Shown here in pieces: positions 16,692 to 25,365 of a stretch of DNA of 64,000 bases (position 1 is its first letter; each line of letters starts with the position of its first letter). The stretch spans positions 496,001 through 560,000 of the forward strand of contig CAWDUX010000001.1 in the NCBI GenBank assembly GCA_963805605.1, given 5' to 3'. The DNA is from Actinocatenispora sp963805605 (GTDB taxonomy: Bacteria > Actinomycetota > Actinomycetes > Mycobacteriales > Micromonosporaceae). The notes beneath the pieces were generated by a model, which did no database searches, was not told the DNA's origin, and saw only the letters and a program-made list of their open reading frames with translations. A program made the position numbers and the translations under genes.

Positions 16692-19600
16692 GACCTTCCC
16701 CCCGACCGCAGCACCCGGGCGCCCAGCGCCGTGGTCGCGGCGATCGCTGCGGCGACCAGCGCGGCACCCGCGGTGACTGCCGCGGCTTTCGCTGCGGTAC
16801 TGGGCGGTGCGGGGCGGTGTGCGTACCGCTGTTCGGGGGTGCCGTCGGTGCTGGTGGCACCGGCGCCGGCGAGCAGTTCGGCCAGGTGCACGGCACTACG
16901 CCCGCCGCTGTCCAGCTCCTCAACCTGAGTGCGGCAGCTGAACCCGTCGGCCAGCACCACGGTGGACTCGTCGGCGTCGCGTACCCGCGGCAGCAGTACC
17001 CGCTCCGCGCAGGCCTCGCTGACCGGTAGGTGCCCCGGCTCGAAGCCGAAGTTGCCGGCCAGGCCGCAGCAACCGGAGTCGAGCTGTTCCACTTCGACGT
17101 TGGCCGCGCGCAGCAACTTCTTGTCGGCATCGAAACCGAGTACGGCGTGCTGATGGCAGTGCACCTGCGCCAGAGCCTGTACGGTCTGCTGCGCCACGGC
17201 CGGCGGCTGGTAGCCGGGGGAGTGCTCGGTGAGCAGCTCGGCCAGGGTCACGGTCTGCTGGCCGAGCCGCCGTACGTCGTGGTCCTCGGGGAACAGCTCG
17301 CCGGCGTCGGAGCGGAACACCGCGGTACAGCTGGGTTCCAGCGTGACGACCAGGCCGCCGTCCTGCAGATGCGGCGCCAGCGCACGTACGGTGCGGGTGA
17401 GGATCTTCTTGCCGGTGGCGAGCTGCCCGGTGGAGATCCAGGTCAGCCCGCAGCACTGCGGCGATTCCGGCATGCTCACCTGCCACCCGGCGTCCTCGAT
17501 CACCTGCACTGCGGCCTGGCCGATGTGCGGGTGGAAGTGGTTGGTGAAGGTGTCCGGCCACAGCAGCACCGTTCCCCGGGTGCCGGTCGAACCCTTGCCG
17601 GCCCGGGTGCGGCGGGTGAACCACTGCTGCAGGGTCTCCCCGGCGAACAGCGGGACCTCGCGATCCTCCAGTCCACCGGCGGCGGTCACCAGCCGCGACA
17701 GTACCGGGGCGTGCGTGACCGCGTTGACCACCCGCCCGGCCCTGCTGCGGCCGATCAGCTGCGCGAACGCCGGCAGCCAGCCCATCGACAGGTGCGCCCG
17801 TGGGCGTCGCCACTGCCGTCCCTGGTAGTGGTGGGCGAGGAACTCGGCCTTGTACGACGCCATGTCCACATTGGCCGGGCAGTCGCTCTTGCAACCCTTG
17901 CAGGCCAGGCACAGATCCAACGCGTCCCGTACCTCGTCGGAACGCCACCCGTCGTCGATCGGACTGTCGCCGTGCCCGTCGAGCATCTCGAACAGCAGCC
18001 GGGCCCGGCCCCGGGTGGAGTGTTCCTCCTCGCCGGTGACCTGGTAGGACGGGCACATCACCTGCTGGCCGTCGGTACTGTGCTGGCGGCAGCGCCCGAC
18101 CCCGACGCACCGGTTGGCGGCCCGGGTGAACGATCCGCCGTCGTTGGGGAAGCGGAAGAACAGGTCCTGCGGTGTGGCCGGCGACCAGTCGCCGCCCAGC
18201 CGCAGATGTGCGTCCAGCGGAGCGGCGGGTATCACCTTGCCGGGGTTCATCCTGTTGGCCGGGTCAAAGACCGCCTTGAGGGTCGCGAACGCCTGCATCA
18301 GTTCCGGGCCGAACATGCGGGGCAGCAGCTCGCCGCGGGTCTGCCCGTCGCCGTGCTCGCCGGACAGCGAACCACCGAACTCGACGACCAGGTCCGCGGC
18401 GCGTTGCAGGAACCGGCGGTAGGTGGCGACCCCGTCGGCGGTGTACAGGTCGAACGGGATACGGGTGTGTACGCAGCCCTGCCCGAAGTGCCCGTACAGC
18501 GAGGGGCCGGTGTCGCTGGAGTAGCCGAACTCGTCGTAGAGGCGCTGCAGCCGCCGCAGGTAGTCACCCAGCCGCTCGGGCGGGACCGCGGAATCCTCCC
18601 ACCCCTCGAAGGTGTCCGGACGGCCGGGCAGGTGTGCGGTGGCGCCCAGCCCGGCCTCGCGGACCTGCCACAGTTCGTCCTCGTGCGCCGGATCGTCCAG
18701 TACGGCGGTGTCCGCGTCGTGTTCGGACTCGTTGATCGCCGCCAGCATGCGCTGTACCCGCTCGTCCGCTTCCTCGATGGTGTCGCCGCCGAACTGGACC
18801 ATCAGGAACGCGTTGCCCTTCGGCAGTTCACCCAGCGCCGACGGGTTCATGTGCTTGATCCGTTCGTCCCGGATCAGCTTCGCGTCCAGGCCCTCCAGCG
18901 CGATGGGTTTGTGCTCCACCACCGCGGGCACCGCGTCGGCGGCCCTGTCCACGCTGCGGAATCCGAGCACCACCAGGGTGCGGTGCTTGACCACCGGCAC
19001 CAGCTTGAGCTTCGCCCGCAGTACCGTCACCAGCGTCGACTCGCTCCCCACCAGTAGCCCGGCGACGTCGAAACCTTTCTCGGGCAGCAACGAGTCGAGG
19101 TTGTAGCCCGACACCCGGCGCGGGATGTCGGGGTAACCCGCACGGATCTTCTCGGCGTACGAGTCGCGGATCCTGCGCAGCTGCCGGTACACGGTGGCGC
19201 GCCGGTCACCGTGATGCTCGATCTCGGCGTACTCCTCGTCACTGGTGGGGCCGCACCAGAACCGGGTGCCGTCGTAGCACAGCACCTCCAGCGCGACGAT
19301 GTTGTCCACGACCTTGCCGGTACGTTGCGCTGTGGCACCACACGAGTTGTTGCCGATCATCCCGCCCAGGGTGCAGTTCATGTGGGTCGCCGGTTCCGGC
19401 CCGTACCGCAGACCCGTGGGGCTCAGCTGCCGGTTGAGTTCGTCAAGCACGATGCCCGGCTGCACCACGCAGGTGGATGCGTCGGCGTCGACGTCCTCCA
19501 CCGCGTTGCAGTACTTCGACCAGTCGATCACCACGGCGGTGTTCGTACACTGGCCGGCCAGGCTCGTCCCGCCGCCCCGGGACAGCACCGGTACGCCGTG

Positions 19601-19837
19601 TTCGCGGGCCACCGCGACTGCTTCCACGGCCGCGTCGACCGTGTGCGGTACCACCACACCGATCGGTACCTGCCGGAAGTTCGAGGCGTCCGTGGAGTAT
19701 GCCGCCCTGCTCCCGGCGTCGAAACGCACCTCACCGTCGACCCGGGCACGTAGATCACGCTCCAGGCTTCGGATGTCCCACGCAGCAGCGGTGTCGGGCA
19801 CCGTGTCCACGGGGTCTGGAAGATCGGTTCGGCTCAC
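16688..19837 (-). CDS. FAD-binding and Fe-S-binding oxidoreductase (GlcD-GlpC fusion type)
   Basis: This protein of about 1049 residues resembles D-lactate/2-hydroxyacid dehydrogenase fusions. The order is a PCMH FAD domain (about 45-260, with VPVLSRGGGTSLAGQ and GMIGNNSCG), FAD-oxidase C (about 270-540, with SLSGEHGDGQTRGELL), a Fe-S region with CVGVGRC near 574 and a full CLACKGCKSDCP cluster near 642, and two CCG domains (CCGLTWIS near 793, SGCCGLAGNFG near 917). One hydrophobic segment lies at the C-terminus (about 1016-1040). GTG 19837 is preferred because GGAGG lies 5 bp before it; a start at 19894 is possible. It is coupled to the truncated enolase-type gene, which hints at sugar-acid catabolism. 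Confidence 0.85.
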   Translation of the reverse strand: MSRTDLPDPVDTVPDTAAAWDIRSLERDLRARVDGEVRFDAGSRAAYSTDASNFRQVPIGVVVPHTVDAAVEAVAVAREHGVPVLSRGGGTSLAGQCTNTAVVIDWSKYCNAVEDVDADASTCVVQPGIVLDELNRQLSPTGLRYGPEPATHMNCTLGGMIGNNSCGATAQRTGKVVDNIVALEVLCYDGTRFWCGPTSDEEYAEIEHHGDRRATVYRQLRRIRDSYAEKIRAGYPDIPRRVSGYNLDSLLPEKGFDVAGLLVGSESTLVTVLRAKLKLVPVVKHRTLVVLGFRSVDRAADAVPAVVEHKPIALEGLDAKLIRDERIKHMNPSALGELPKGNAFLMVQFGGDTIEEADERVQRMLAAINESEHDADTAVLDDPAHEDELWQVREAGLGATAHLPGRPDTFEGWEDSAVPPERLGDYLRRLQRLYDEFGYSSDTGPSLYGHFGQGCVHTRIPFDLYTADGVATYRRFLQRAADLVVEFGGSLSGEHGDGQTRGELLPRMFGPELMQAFATLKAVFDPANRMNPGKVIPAAPLDAHLRLGGDWSPATPQDLFFRFPNDGGSFTRAANRCVGVGRCRQHSTDGQQVMCPSYQVTGEEEHSTRGRARLLFEMLDGHGDSPIDDGWRSDEVRDALDLCLACKGCKSDCPANVDMASYKAEFLAHHYQGRQWRRPRAHLSMGWLPAFAQLIGRSRAGRVVNAVTHAPVLSRLVTAAGGLEDREVPLFAGETLQQWFTRRTRAGKGSTGTRGTVLLWPDTFTNHFHPHIGQAAVQVIEDAGWQVSMPESPQCCGLTWISTGQLATGKKILTRTVRALAPHLQDGGLVVTLEPSCTAVFRSDAGELFPEDHDVRRLGQQTVTLAELLTEHSPGYQPPAVAQQTVQALAQVHCHQHAVLGFDADKKLLRAANVEVEQLDSGCCGLAGNFGFEPGHLPVSEACAERVLLPRVRDADESTVVLADGFSCRTQVEELDSGGRSAVHLAELLAGAGATSTDGTPEQRYAHRPAPPSTAAKAAAVTAGAALVAAAIAATTALGARVLRSGGRS

Positions 19838-20029
19838 ATCGGCCTCCAGCAGCGGATTGCTCGGATCCTTACCTTTCTCCCCTACCCGGGGCACCGACCG
19901 GGTATTCGTACCACTGTGGGCACCGACCTGCGGGTGGAATCGGGCTTCCTGCCGCGGTCATCCGGCCGGATCGAGTACGACCTTGCCGGCAGTGCAGCCG
20001 TACTGCGTCGACGTCCACGCTGCCGCATA

Positions 20030-20165
20030 CGGCGCTCGACCTGCTCATCGACGCCGACGGCGACAGCCCTGTCTCCTACGCCGATTTCGCCATCGCGCTT
20101 CTCGGCGAGGTGGCGAGCGGCGCACATCACCGGATCCCGCTTCGCGGTCGCCTACAAGCGGCCAA
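20030..20165 (+). pseudogene. C-terminal remnant of an NAD(P)H-binding epimerase-like gene
   Basis: LDLLIDADG, then VSYADFAIALLGEVASGAHHR in one frame and RFAVAY after a frameshift near 20128, recall the C-terminal end of actinomycete NAD(P)-binding (atypical SDR) proteins. Nothing of the nucleotide-binding N-terminus is left. The rest of the 506-bp gap 19838-20343 holds no gene that I can see. The assignment rests on a short match from memory. Confidence 0.45.
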
Positions 20166-20343
20166 CCGGATGAGGCGCTTCTGCCCGCCTTGTACTGGCT
20201 CGCCTGGCAGGCTTGAACTCGCCGTGAGACGGTTGTACTGCAGTGCCGGGAGTGCGGACCACGCCGGTCCGCATGCGCAGCGCACGGCATCCCGGCACAC
20301 GGATGAAGAGAGCACGGCCCGAGAGAGCGTGGAGGGGCACGGG

Positions 20344-20580
20344 ATGACGGAACGGTCCGGGGCGGAGCAGTTGCGCCAGGAGCTTCAGGATCTGGACGCC
20401 GAGATCGCCCGGGTACGTGGGGCCACGGACCAGCTCAGGAAGCGTGGAGGCGGGGCCGGCGAGGTCGGGGACGAGGAGGATGCCGCCACCGGCCTGGCCG
20501 AGGTACAGGAGGAGGAAGCCGTGCTGAGCGCGCTGGAGGCACGACGCGAGTCCCTGGCCCGGCGGCTCGACGAGGTCTGA
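20344..20580 (+). CDS. Small coiled-coil protein
   Basis: This 78-residue, highly charged protein consists of two helical heptad-rich stretches: EQLRQELQDLDAEIARVRGA near 8-27 and EEEAVLSALEARRESLARRL near 55-74. A Gly/Glu-rich linker separates them. The ATG follows GTGGAGGGGCACGGG. It has no Cys, membrane segment or known domain. It is probably a small oligomeric or adaptor protein of unknown role. Confidence 0.6.
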   Translation: MTERSGAEQLRQELQDLDAEIARVRGATDQLRKRGGGAGEVGDEEDAATGLAEVQEEEAVLSALEARRESLARRLDEV

Positions 20581-20584
20581 GGGA

Positions 20585-20603
20585 CCGTGCGGTTACCGCA
20601 CGG
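20585..20603. terminator. Short hairpin after the coiled-coil gene
   Basis: CCGTGCGG-TTA-CCGCACGG is a perfect 8-bp stem directly after the stop codon and before the convergent secreted-protein gene. Confidence 0.45.
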
Positions 20604-20641
20604 CGCGGGTACGGCTGCTGCCGCACCCGCACCGGTACAGC

Positions 20642-22114
20642 TCAGGAGACGTTGAGTGCGGCGTCGTCGATGACGAACGAGGTCTGCAGCTTCGAGCCCT
20701 CGGTACCGGTGAAGCGCAGGGTGATGCTCTGACCGGCGTAGCCCGCGAGGTTGACACTGTGCTGCTGGTAGCCGGAGGCCGCGTTCAGGTTCGAGTACGT
20801 GGCCGGGGTCGCCAGCACCGATCCGCTGGAGTTCAGCACAGCCAGGGTCAGATCGTCCCATGCGCTGGCGCCGGTCTCGTCGGTGTCCACATGAAGATAG
20901 AAGCTGAACGTGGCGTTGGTGCAGCCGGACGGGATCGTCACCGACTGGGACAGCGTGTCGGTGTGTGCGGTGCCGTAGCCGTCCAACCAGGCGACGTAGG
21001 AGCCGGTACGGGCCGGTTCCGCGCTGCCGCCGTAGATCACGCTGGTCGAGGCGGACCATGGTGCGGCGCTACCGGTCTCGAAGCCCGGGTTGCCGATCAG
21101 TTGGGCTGCGGTGCACCCGCCGGTGCCACCGCCACCGCCGGAACCGCCACCGAGCCATGCGGTCGCGTTGAGGGCCAGCGCGGCGTTGCTGGCGGTGTTC
21201 CAGCCGTCGTAGAGGGTGTTGCCGGACTGGCCGGTTCCGTCGTCGATGGTGGAGCTGTCACCCCAGACCGCGACCCGGCCGGTACCGAAGCTGCTGGTGG
21301 CGAAGAACGATCCGGTGTTGCCGCCGGGTGTCGCCGTGCTCTGGTACACCAGCCCCTTCACCGCCGGGTTGTCGGAGGGGTGCAGGGTCTGGGTGGTGCC
21401 GGAGTTGATGCTGGAGGTGCTGACGGCGCCGAACGGTCCGTGCAGCACCGGATCGCTGCCGTCAGAGATCGCCTGTGGCGTGTCGCTGGTGATGTTCTTG
21501 ACGTCGACGGCGAAGCCGAACGGGTCGGTGGAGTCGACGCTGTTGTTGCTCATCAGGTCGTTGGCCACGCCGACCGAGTCGATGCCGTCGTTGTTGCGGT
21601 CGCTGCCGTTGTGGTCGGTGATCAGGAACAGCCCACCACCGTTCTGCACGAAGGTCATGACGGCGGTCTTTTCCGCCGAACTGAGCGCCACGTTGGGTTC
21701 CGGCAGCACGAAGACGTCGAACTTCGACAGGTCCAGTGCGCCACCGGTGCCGTAGGTGATGCTGCCGGTGGACAGGGTCTTCAGGCTGTAGCCGCCGGTC
21801 TTCTGCAGCGCGACGCCCCAGGAGGACAGGGCGCCGGTCCAGTCGGTTTCGGTCTGTGGGCTGGAGTCCTGGCCCAGCGGGTCGGGCATGCTGGTGCTGA
21901 TGATCCAGTCGGCGTTGCCGGCGGTCTCGGCCTTGGTGTCGTCGAACAACACCCGGACCGTGGAGGAGAGGGCGGGCGTGGCCGCGTGCCGGGTGACGGA
22001 TCTTCCGGTCGGTGCGGCGCTGGCTGCGGTGCCGGTGACACCGGACAGGAATCCGATCGCCAGTACCGCGTTGGCGAGGACGAGAGTGGTACGCAATCTT
22101 CGTGAGCTGCGCAT
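20642..22114 (-). CDS. Secreted protein with GATase-like domain and C-terminal carbohydrate-binding-like module
   Basis: This is a 490-residue exported protein. The basic start, a hydrophobic stretch (about 8-26) and TAASAAP give a Sec signal cleaved near residue 33. The core (about 50-325) resembles DUF4350/GATase1-like domains (FDVFVLPEPNVALSSAEKTA, QNGGGLFLITDHNGSDRNN). A Gly-rich linker (GGGSGGGGGTGG near 338) joins a 150-residue beta-rich module starting NPGFETGSAAPWSAST, a common opening of carbohydrate-binding jelly-roll domains. ATG 22114 follows AAGGGAGT. The substrate is unknown. An unusually AT-rich region lies upstream. Confidence 0.75.
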   Translation of the reverse strand: MRSSRRLRTTLVLANAVLAIGFLSGVTGTAASAAPTGRSVTRHAATPALSSTVRVLFDDTKAETAGNADWIISTSMPDPLGQDSSPQTETDWTGALSSWGVALQKTGGYSLKTLSTGSITYGTGGALDLSKFDVFVLPEPNVALSSAEKTAVMTFVQNGGGLFLITDHNGSDRNNDGIDSVGVANDLMSNNSVDSTDPFGFAVDVKNITSDTPQAISDGSDPVLHGPFGAVSTSSINSGTTQTLHPSDNPAVKGLVYQSTATPGGNTGSFFATSSFGTGRVAVWGDSSTIDDGTGQSGNTLYDGWNTASNAALALNATAWLGGGSGGGGGTGGCTAAQLIGNPGFETGSAAPWSASTSVIYGGSAEPARTGSYVAWLDGYGTAHTDTLSQSVTIPSGCTNATFSFYLHVDTDETGASAWDDLTLAVLNSSGSVLATPATYSNLNAASGYQQHSVNLAGYAGQSITLRFTGTEGSKLQTSFVIDDAALNVS

Positions 22115-22139
22115 GCCATGACTCCCTTGGGGGTGGGGG

Positions 22140-22330
22140 GGGTGACAGGCAAAGTTATATTCCACTTAAGGCGGAAATAGAAGACTGTCCGGGCCGCTGT
22201 CTTGCCACAGTTCGTATAGGTATCCTGATTCCTGCACCGGGATTCTGTTTTCGTCATTTTTCACTTAAATGCCAAAAATAACTTTTGCGGACTTTATCGT
22301 GAGAGTTGTTCATCTCGTATGAGGGGACGG
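22140..22330. promoter_or_regulatory. AT-rich divergent promoter region
   Basis: The stretch is far richer in A/T than its surroundings (for example AACTTTTGCGGACTTTATCG near 22280). It carries two copies of CACTTAA (near 22163 and 22262). It separates the secreted-protein gene from the hydrolase at 22332 and probably contains both promoters. No operator was defined. Confidence 0.45.
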
Positions 22331-22331
22331 C

Positions 22332-23177
22332 ATGCCGGACGTCGAGTTGACCGCAGGCACGATCGAATACACCGACAGCGGCGGAGACGGCCCCGTGGTG
22401 GTGCTATTGCACGGGGTCATGATGGACGGTTCGCTGTGGGACGGTCCGGTAGCGGCACTGTCCGCAGACCACCGGTGCGTGGTACCGACGCTGCCGATGG
22501 GTGCACACCAACACGCCATGCCTGACGCGGACCTGTCCCTGCCAGGGCTGGCCCGGATCGTGGCCGAGTTCCTGGACCGCCTCGACCTGCAGGGCGTCAC
22601 CCTGGTCGGCAACGACACCGGCGGGGCTCTCGTCCAACTGCTGATGGGTACGGCCGCGCCCCGGGTGGGACGGGCCATGCTGGTCGCCTGCGACGCGTTC
22701 GACAACTTCCCGCCCGGCCTGACCGGTCGTGCGCTCGCGCTCAGCAGCAAGCTCTCGCCCCGGATGTTCGGGCTCTTCATGCAGCAGATGCGGCTCCGGG
22801 CGATGCGCCGGCTGCCGATCGCGTTCGGCTGGATGACCAAGCGGGGGGACGCCGCTACCGCCCGGTGGATGCAGCCGCTGCTGCAGCAACCGGAGATCCG
22901 CCGTGACACGGTACGGATGCTGCGGGCGGTGTTCGCGGACCGGGAGGTACTGCCGACCGCAGCCAGGAACCTGCCGGGATTCGACCGCCCGGCGCTTGTG
23001 GTCTGGGCCAGCGAGGACCGGGTGATGTCCCGCGGCAATGGCCGGCGGCTCACCGAACTGCTTCCGCAGGGCAGGCTGGTGGAGGTGGCGGACAGTTACA
23101 CGCTGATCCCGCTGGATCAGCCCGACCAGCTCGCGCAGCTCATCCGGGAACACATCCAGGTTCCGGCCGGGGCCTGA
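22332..23177 (+). CDS. Alpha/beta-hydrolase fold protein
   Basis: This is a 281-residue alpha/beta hydrolase. The oxyanion motif is VVVLLHGVMMDGSLW (about 21-35). The nucleophile elbow is VGNDTGG (about 94-100), with Asp as nucleophile as in haloalkane dehalogenases and epoxide hydrolases. The acid region is WASEDRVM. The usual catalytic His near the end is not evident: ADSYTLIPLDQPDQ stands where a GHxx motif is expected, so hydrolytic activity is open to doubt. ATG 22332 follows GAGGGGACGGC. The substrate is unknown. Confidence 0.8.
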   Translation: MPDVELTAGTIEYTDSGGDGPVVVLLHGVMMDGSLWDGPVAALSADHRCVVPTLPMGAHQHAMPDADLSLPGLARIVAEFLDRLDLQGVTLVGNDTGGALVQLLMGTAAPRVGRAMLVACDAFDNFPPGLTGRALALSSKLSPRMFGLFMQQMRLRAMRRLPIAFGWMTKRGDAATARWMQPLLQQPEIRRDTVRMLRAVFADREVLPTAARNLPGFDRPALVVWASEDRVMSRGNGRRLTELLPQGRLVEVADSYTLIPLDQPDQLAQLIREHIQVPAGA

Positions 23178-23603
23178 CCGTCACCTGTGGACGCTCAGTT
23201 CGTGGCGGACCGGTGCAGAGGCATGCTCTCCGGACCGCCACGCTCGTCGGGCCGGCGGAGAACGTAAGAAAGCCGGAAAGGCCGCGGGCCCAGGACGTGG
23301 TGAGCAGGTCCGTACCGCCTGAGCGAACACGACTGCCAACGGCGCCGCCGGGATCGGCCGGGTCGCCGGCGAGTTGCGGGTGAACGCGGCTACGGCGCCA
23401 TCACTGTCGAGCGCACTGGTCTGTGGGCGCGGCGCTCGTCCGGTCGCACCACCGCCCGTTGACCGCCCGGCACCGCCGCGACTAGGACGCCGCGTCCTAG
23501 TCGCGGCGGACACCCGGGAAATCTGCTACCTTCCGTCCCTCCCCTATCACCTTCGGTGCTTCTACGGTGAATGTGACAGCGCCGCACGGGAGGCAGGGGA
23601 GCG
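23178..23603. other. Intergenic region holding a long palindrome
   Basis: This 426-bp gap contains no ORF I believe in; the open minus frame at 23181-23513 is Arg/Pro/Ala-rich and lacks a start context. Its main feature is the perfect palindrome at 23473-23509, followed by a pyrimidine-rich stretch (CCTTCCGTCCCTCCCC) leading to the gene at 23604. Confidence 0.4.
23473..23509. repeat. Perfect 37-bp palindrome (17-3-17)
   Basis: CCGCCGCGACTAGGACG and its exact complement flank CCG. The arms include CTAG, a rare tetranucleotide in such genomes. It lies about 95 bp upstream of the mini-operon at 23604. It could be an attenuator or terminator for the hydrolase gene, or an operator. It has no T-tract. 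Confidence 0.65.
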
Positions 23604-23834
23604 ATGTGGACGCAGGGACTGGCCACGCTGATCGGCGTCGTACTGGGATTCCTGGCCGGACTGACCGCGGTACGACGGTCCGGCGGATGGTGCCCGGGAT
23701 GCGGGGTGACGATGATGTGCCCGGCGTGCCAGGCCGAACCGTCGCGCGACCACGCACCGGACGAGCGGGCGCCACAGAACCGGGCGCCACAGAACCGGGC
23801 GCCACAGAACCGGGCGCGCCCGGTGTGGCGGTGA
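23604..23834 (+). CDS. Small membrane-anchored zinc-ribbon-like protein with APQNR repeats
   Basis: This 76-residue protein has an N-terminal TM helix (TLIGVVLGFLAGLTAV, about 8-23) followed by CPGCG and CPACQ, a four-Cys zinc-knuckle arrangement. The tail has three exact APQNR repeats encoded by a 15-bp tandem repeat. The ATG follows AGGGGAGCG. Its stop overlaps the next start by 4 bp (GTGA), so the two are translationally coupled. A related coupled pair in the reverse order lies at 29291-29739. Function is unknown. Confidence 0.7.
   Translation: MWTQGLATLIGVVLGFLAGLTAVRRSGGWCPGCGVTMMCPACQAEPSRDHAPDERAPQNRAPQNRAPQNRARPVWR
23769..23813. repeat. 15-bp tandem repeat x3 in a coding region
   Basis: GCGCCACAGAACCGG is repeated three times exactly. 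Being a multiple of three it changes protein length without breaking the frame of the gene at 23604. Confidence 0.9.
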
Positions 23835-24067
23835 GCGCCGCAGCACCACCCGACCGGGCACCGCGCCTCGGTGACCTGCTGGAGATCGACGGCGGATCGT
23901 TGTACCGGGTGCTCGGCGCGGTCGGCACCACCACACCGGGCGCGTACCTGTTGGACGGCTACGAGATCCACGAAGGGCCGGACGGGCCGGACGTACGGGT
24001 CCGTCCGTACGGGTGGCGCAACGGGGCCGCCGTACCGGCCGAAGACGCCGGACCGGCCGGCGGCTAG
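23831..24067 (+). CDS. Small uncharacterised protein (GDLL...YRVL...PGAYLL.GYEI family)
   Basis: This 78-residue soluble protein begins GTGA, overlapping the stop of the zinc-ribbon gene. The core reads GDLLEIDGGSLYRVLGAVG, then PGAYLLDGYEIHEGP and RPYGWRNGAAVPA. The protein at 29291-29530 shares this pattern throughout (GDLLAIERGPMYRVL, PGAYLLNGYEIW, RGYLWRDGTATPV), so they are paralogues. I know no named domain for it. The stop overlaps the convergent zinc-ribbon membrane gene by 4 bp (CTAG). Confidence 0.7.
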   Translation: MSAAAPPDRAPRLGDLLEIDGGSLYRVLGAVGTTTPGAYLLDGYEIHEGPDGPDVRVRPYGWRNGAAVPAEDAGPAGG

Positions 24068-25146
24068 CCGATCACCAGCGCGATCAGTGTGATCAGTGCG
24101 ATGAGCAGCAGCACACCGGCGACGGTAGTGACGGCGATCTTGCCGGCGCTGTACGGTCGTCCACCGAGCACCGCGCCGGTGCGGGAGTTGATCAGCACCT
24201 CGTACCGCTTGCCCCCGAGCGGGTAGCTGGCCAGCCACACCGGTAGCAGCATCAGCTTGTAGTGGACGTGGTGGTGCCAGGTCCGCAACGACGTGATGCG
24301 CTGGTCGTCACCGCCGATGTCGCGGCGTACCGAGGTGCGCACCACCGGGTCCATCCGCCGCTTCGCGAGCTCGAAGGCCTGTTCCGGCTCCAGTTCGTAG
24401 CGCAGGGTCTGGTATCCGGTGAGATGGTCGGGGTGGAAGGCGACCGACTGCCGCAGCGGCCACGGTTCGAGCTTGGTCATCTTGGCCGGGTCCAACCGGC
24501 CGGAACCCAGGACCAGTACGTCGTCGAAGAAGCCTCGAACCTCGCCGGCGGTACGACGCCAACTCGTGTGCCGCGTCTGGCTGGTCGTCGTGTTGCCGTT
24601 GGCGTCGGTGGAGCTGCTCGAGGTGTAGTAGTGCCGGCCGCGGGCGCCCTGGTACTGCGAGACGGTGTAGGAGTCGAACGTCCAGTGCGGTACGTAGATA
24701 CCGCGCACCGAAGCGTCGGTCATCCGCTTCAGCGCGGACGGCGCGAACCGGCGGGAGGTTGCCCAGGTGCGCAAACTCCGCCATGCGGCCTGTTGGTCCA
24801 GAGCGAACGGCAGTACCGCCTCCGGCACGATCTGACCGTCACCACCGGACTCGGCCACCAGCGGCGCCGCGCAGAACTGGCACATCTCCGACAGTGAGGG
24901 GCTCTGCGCGTGGGCACCGCAGCTGTGGCACAGGTAGCGGTACGGCGCGATCTGCGCGACCGGCTTGCGTGGTAGAGCCCCCAGTTCCTCGATCGGGTGT
25001 TCCCACACCGGACGGGCGGACCCGGCCGCGGGCTGCTCGTAGCCGCAGTTCGGGCAGCGCATCACGTCGATGCCCGGCAGGTAGTCCAGCTGGATGCCGC
25101 AGCGCGTGCACGGGCCGGACACCGGTACGGAGGTCGGCTGGGTCAT
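24064..25146 (-). CDS. Zinc-ribbon membrane protein (TFIIB-type zinc ribbon)
   Basis: This 360-residue protein has N-terminal zinc ribbons CTRCGIQLDYL...RCPNCGYEQPA (about 13-42) and CHSCGAH...CQFCAAPL (about 72-96). A large soluble middle (YVPHWTFDSYTVSQYQG) follows. At the C-terminus KLMLLPVWLASYPLGGKRYEVLIN leads to one TM helix (about 340-360). The layout matches actinomycete primosomal-protein-N-like zinc-ribbon membrane proteins of unknown function. ATG 25146 follows GCGAGGCAG. Confidence 0.72.
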   Translation of the reverse strand: MTQPTSVPVSGPCTRCGIQLDYLPGIDVMRCPNCGYEQPAAGSARPVWEHPIEELGALPRKPVAQIAPYRYLCHSCGAHAQSPSLSEMCQFCAAPLVAESGGDGQIVPEAVLPFALDQQAAWRSLRTWATSRRFAPSALKRMTDASVRGIYVPHWTFDSYTVSQYQGARGRHYYTSSSSTDANGNTTTSQTRHTSWRRTAGEVRGFFDDVLVLGSGRLDPAKMTKLEPWPLRQSVAFHPDHLTGYQTLRYELEPEQAFELAKRRMDPVVRTSVRRDIGGDDQRITSLRTWHHHVHYKLMLLPVWLASYPLGGKRYEVLINSRTGAVLGGRPYSAGKIAVTTVAGVLLLIALITLIALVIG

Positions 25147-25365
25147 CGACTGCCTCGCTATCGCATCGATGGGCACGGTCGGTGTCGCCAGCAGTGCCGA
25201 CGGTCGACCGCCGCCGGTCGGGCCGCGCCAGGGTAACAACGGGCGCCAAGACCAGCCCGTCCACGCTGAGGCCGGGGTTCAGGGCCGAAGGGCCGGCCGG
25301 GGTAGGGCGCAATGCCCCTGTTTCGCCCCCGGGCGGGGGATCGACCCTGTAAGGGGGTGTCGGAC

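Noticed and set aside
17030..19057. 675-codon plus-strand frame
   Set aside because: Antisense shadow of the FAD/Fe-S oxidoreductase, which has clear domains on the other strand.
23181..23513. 110-codon minus-strand frame
   Set aside because: It runs through the 37-bp palindrome, is Arg/Pro/Ala-rich and has no start signal.
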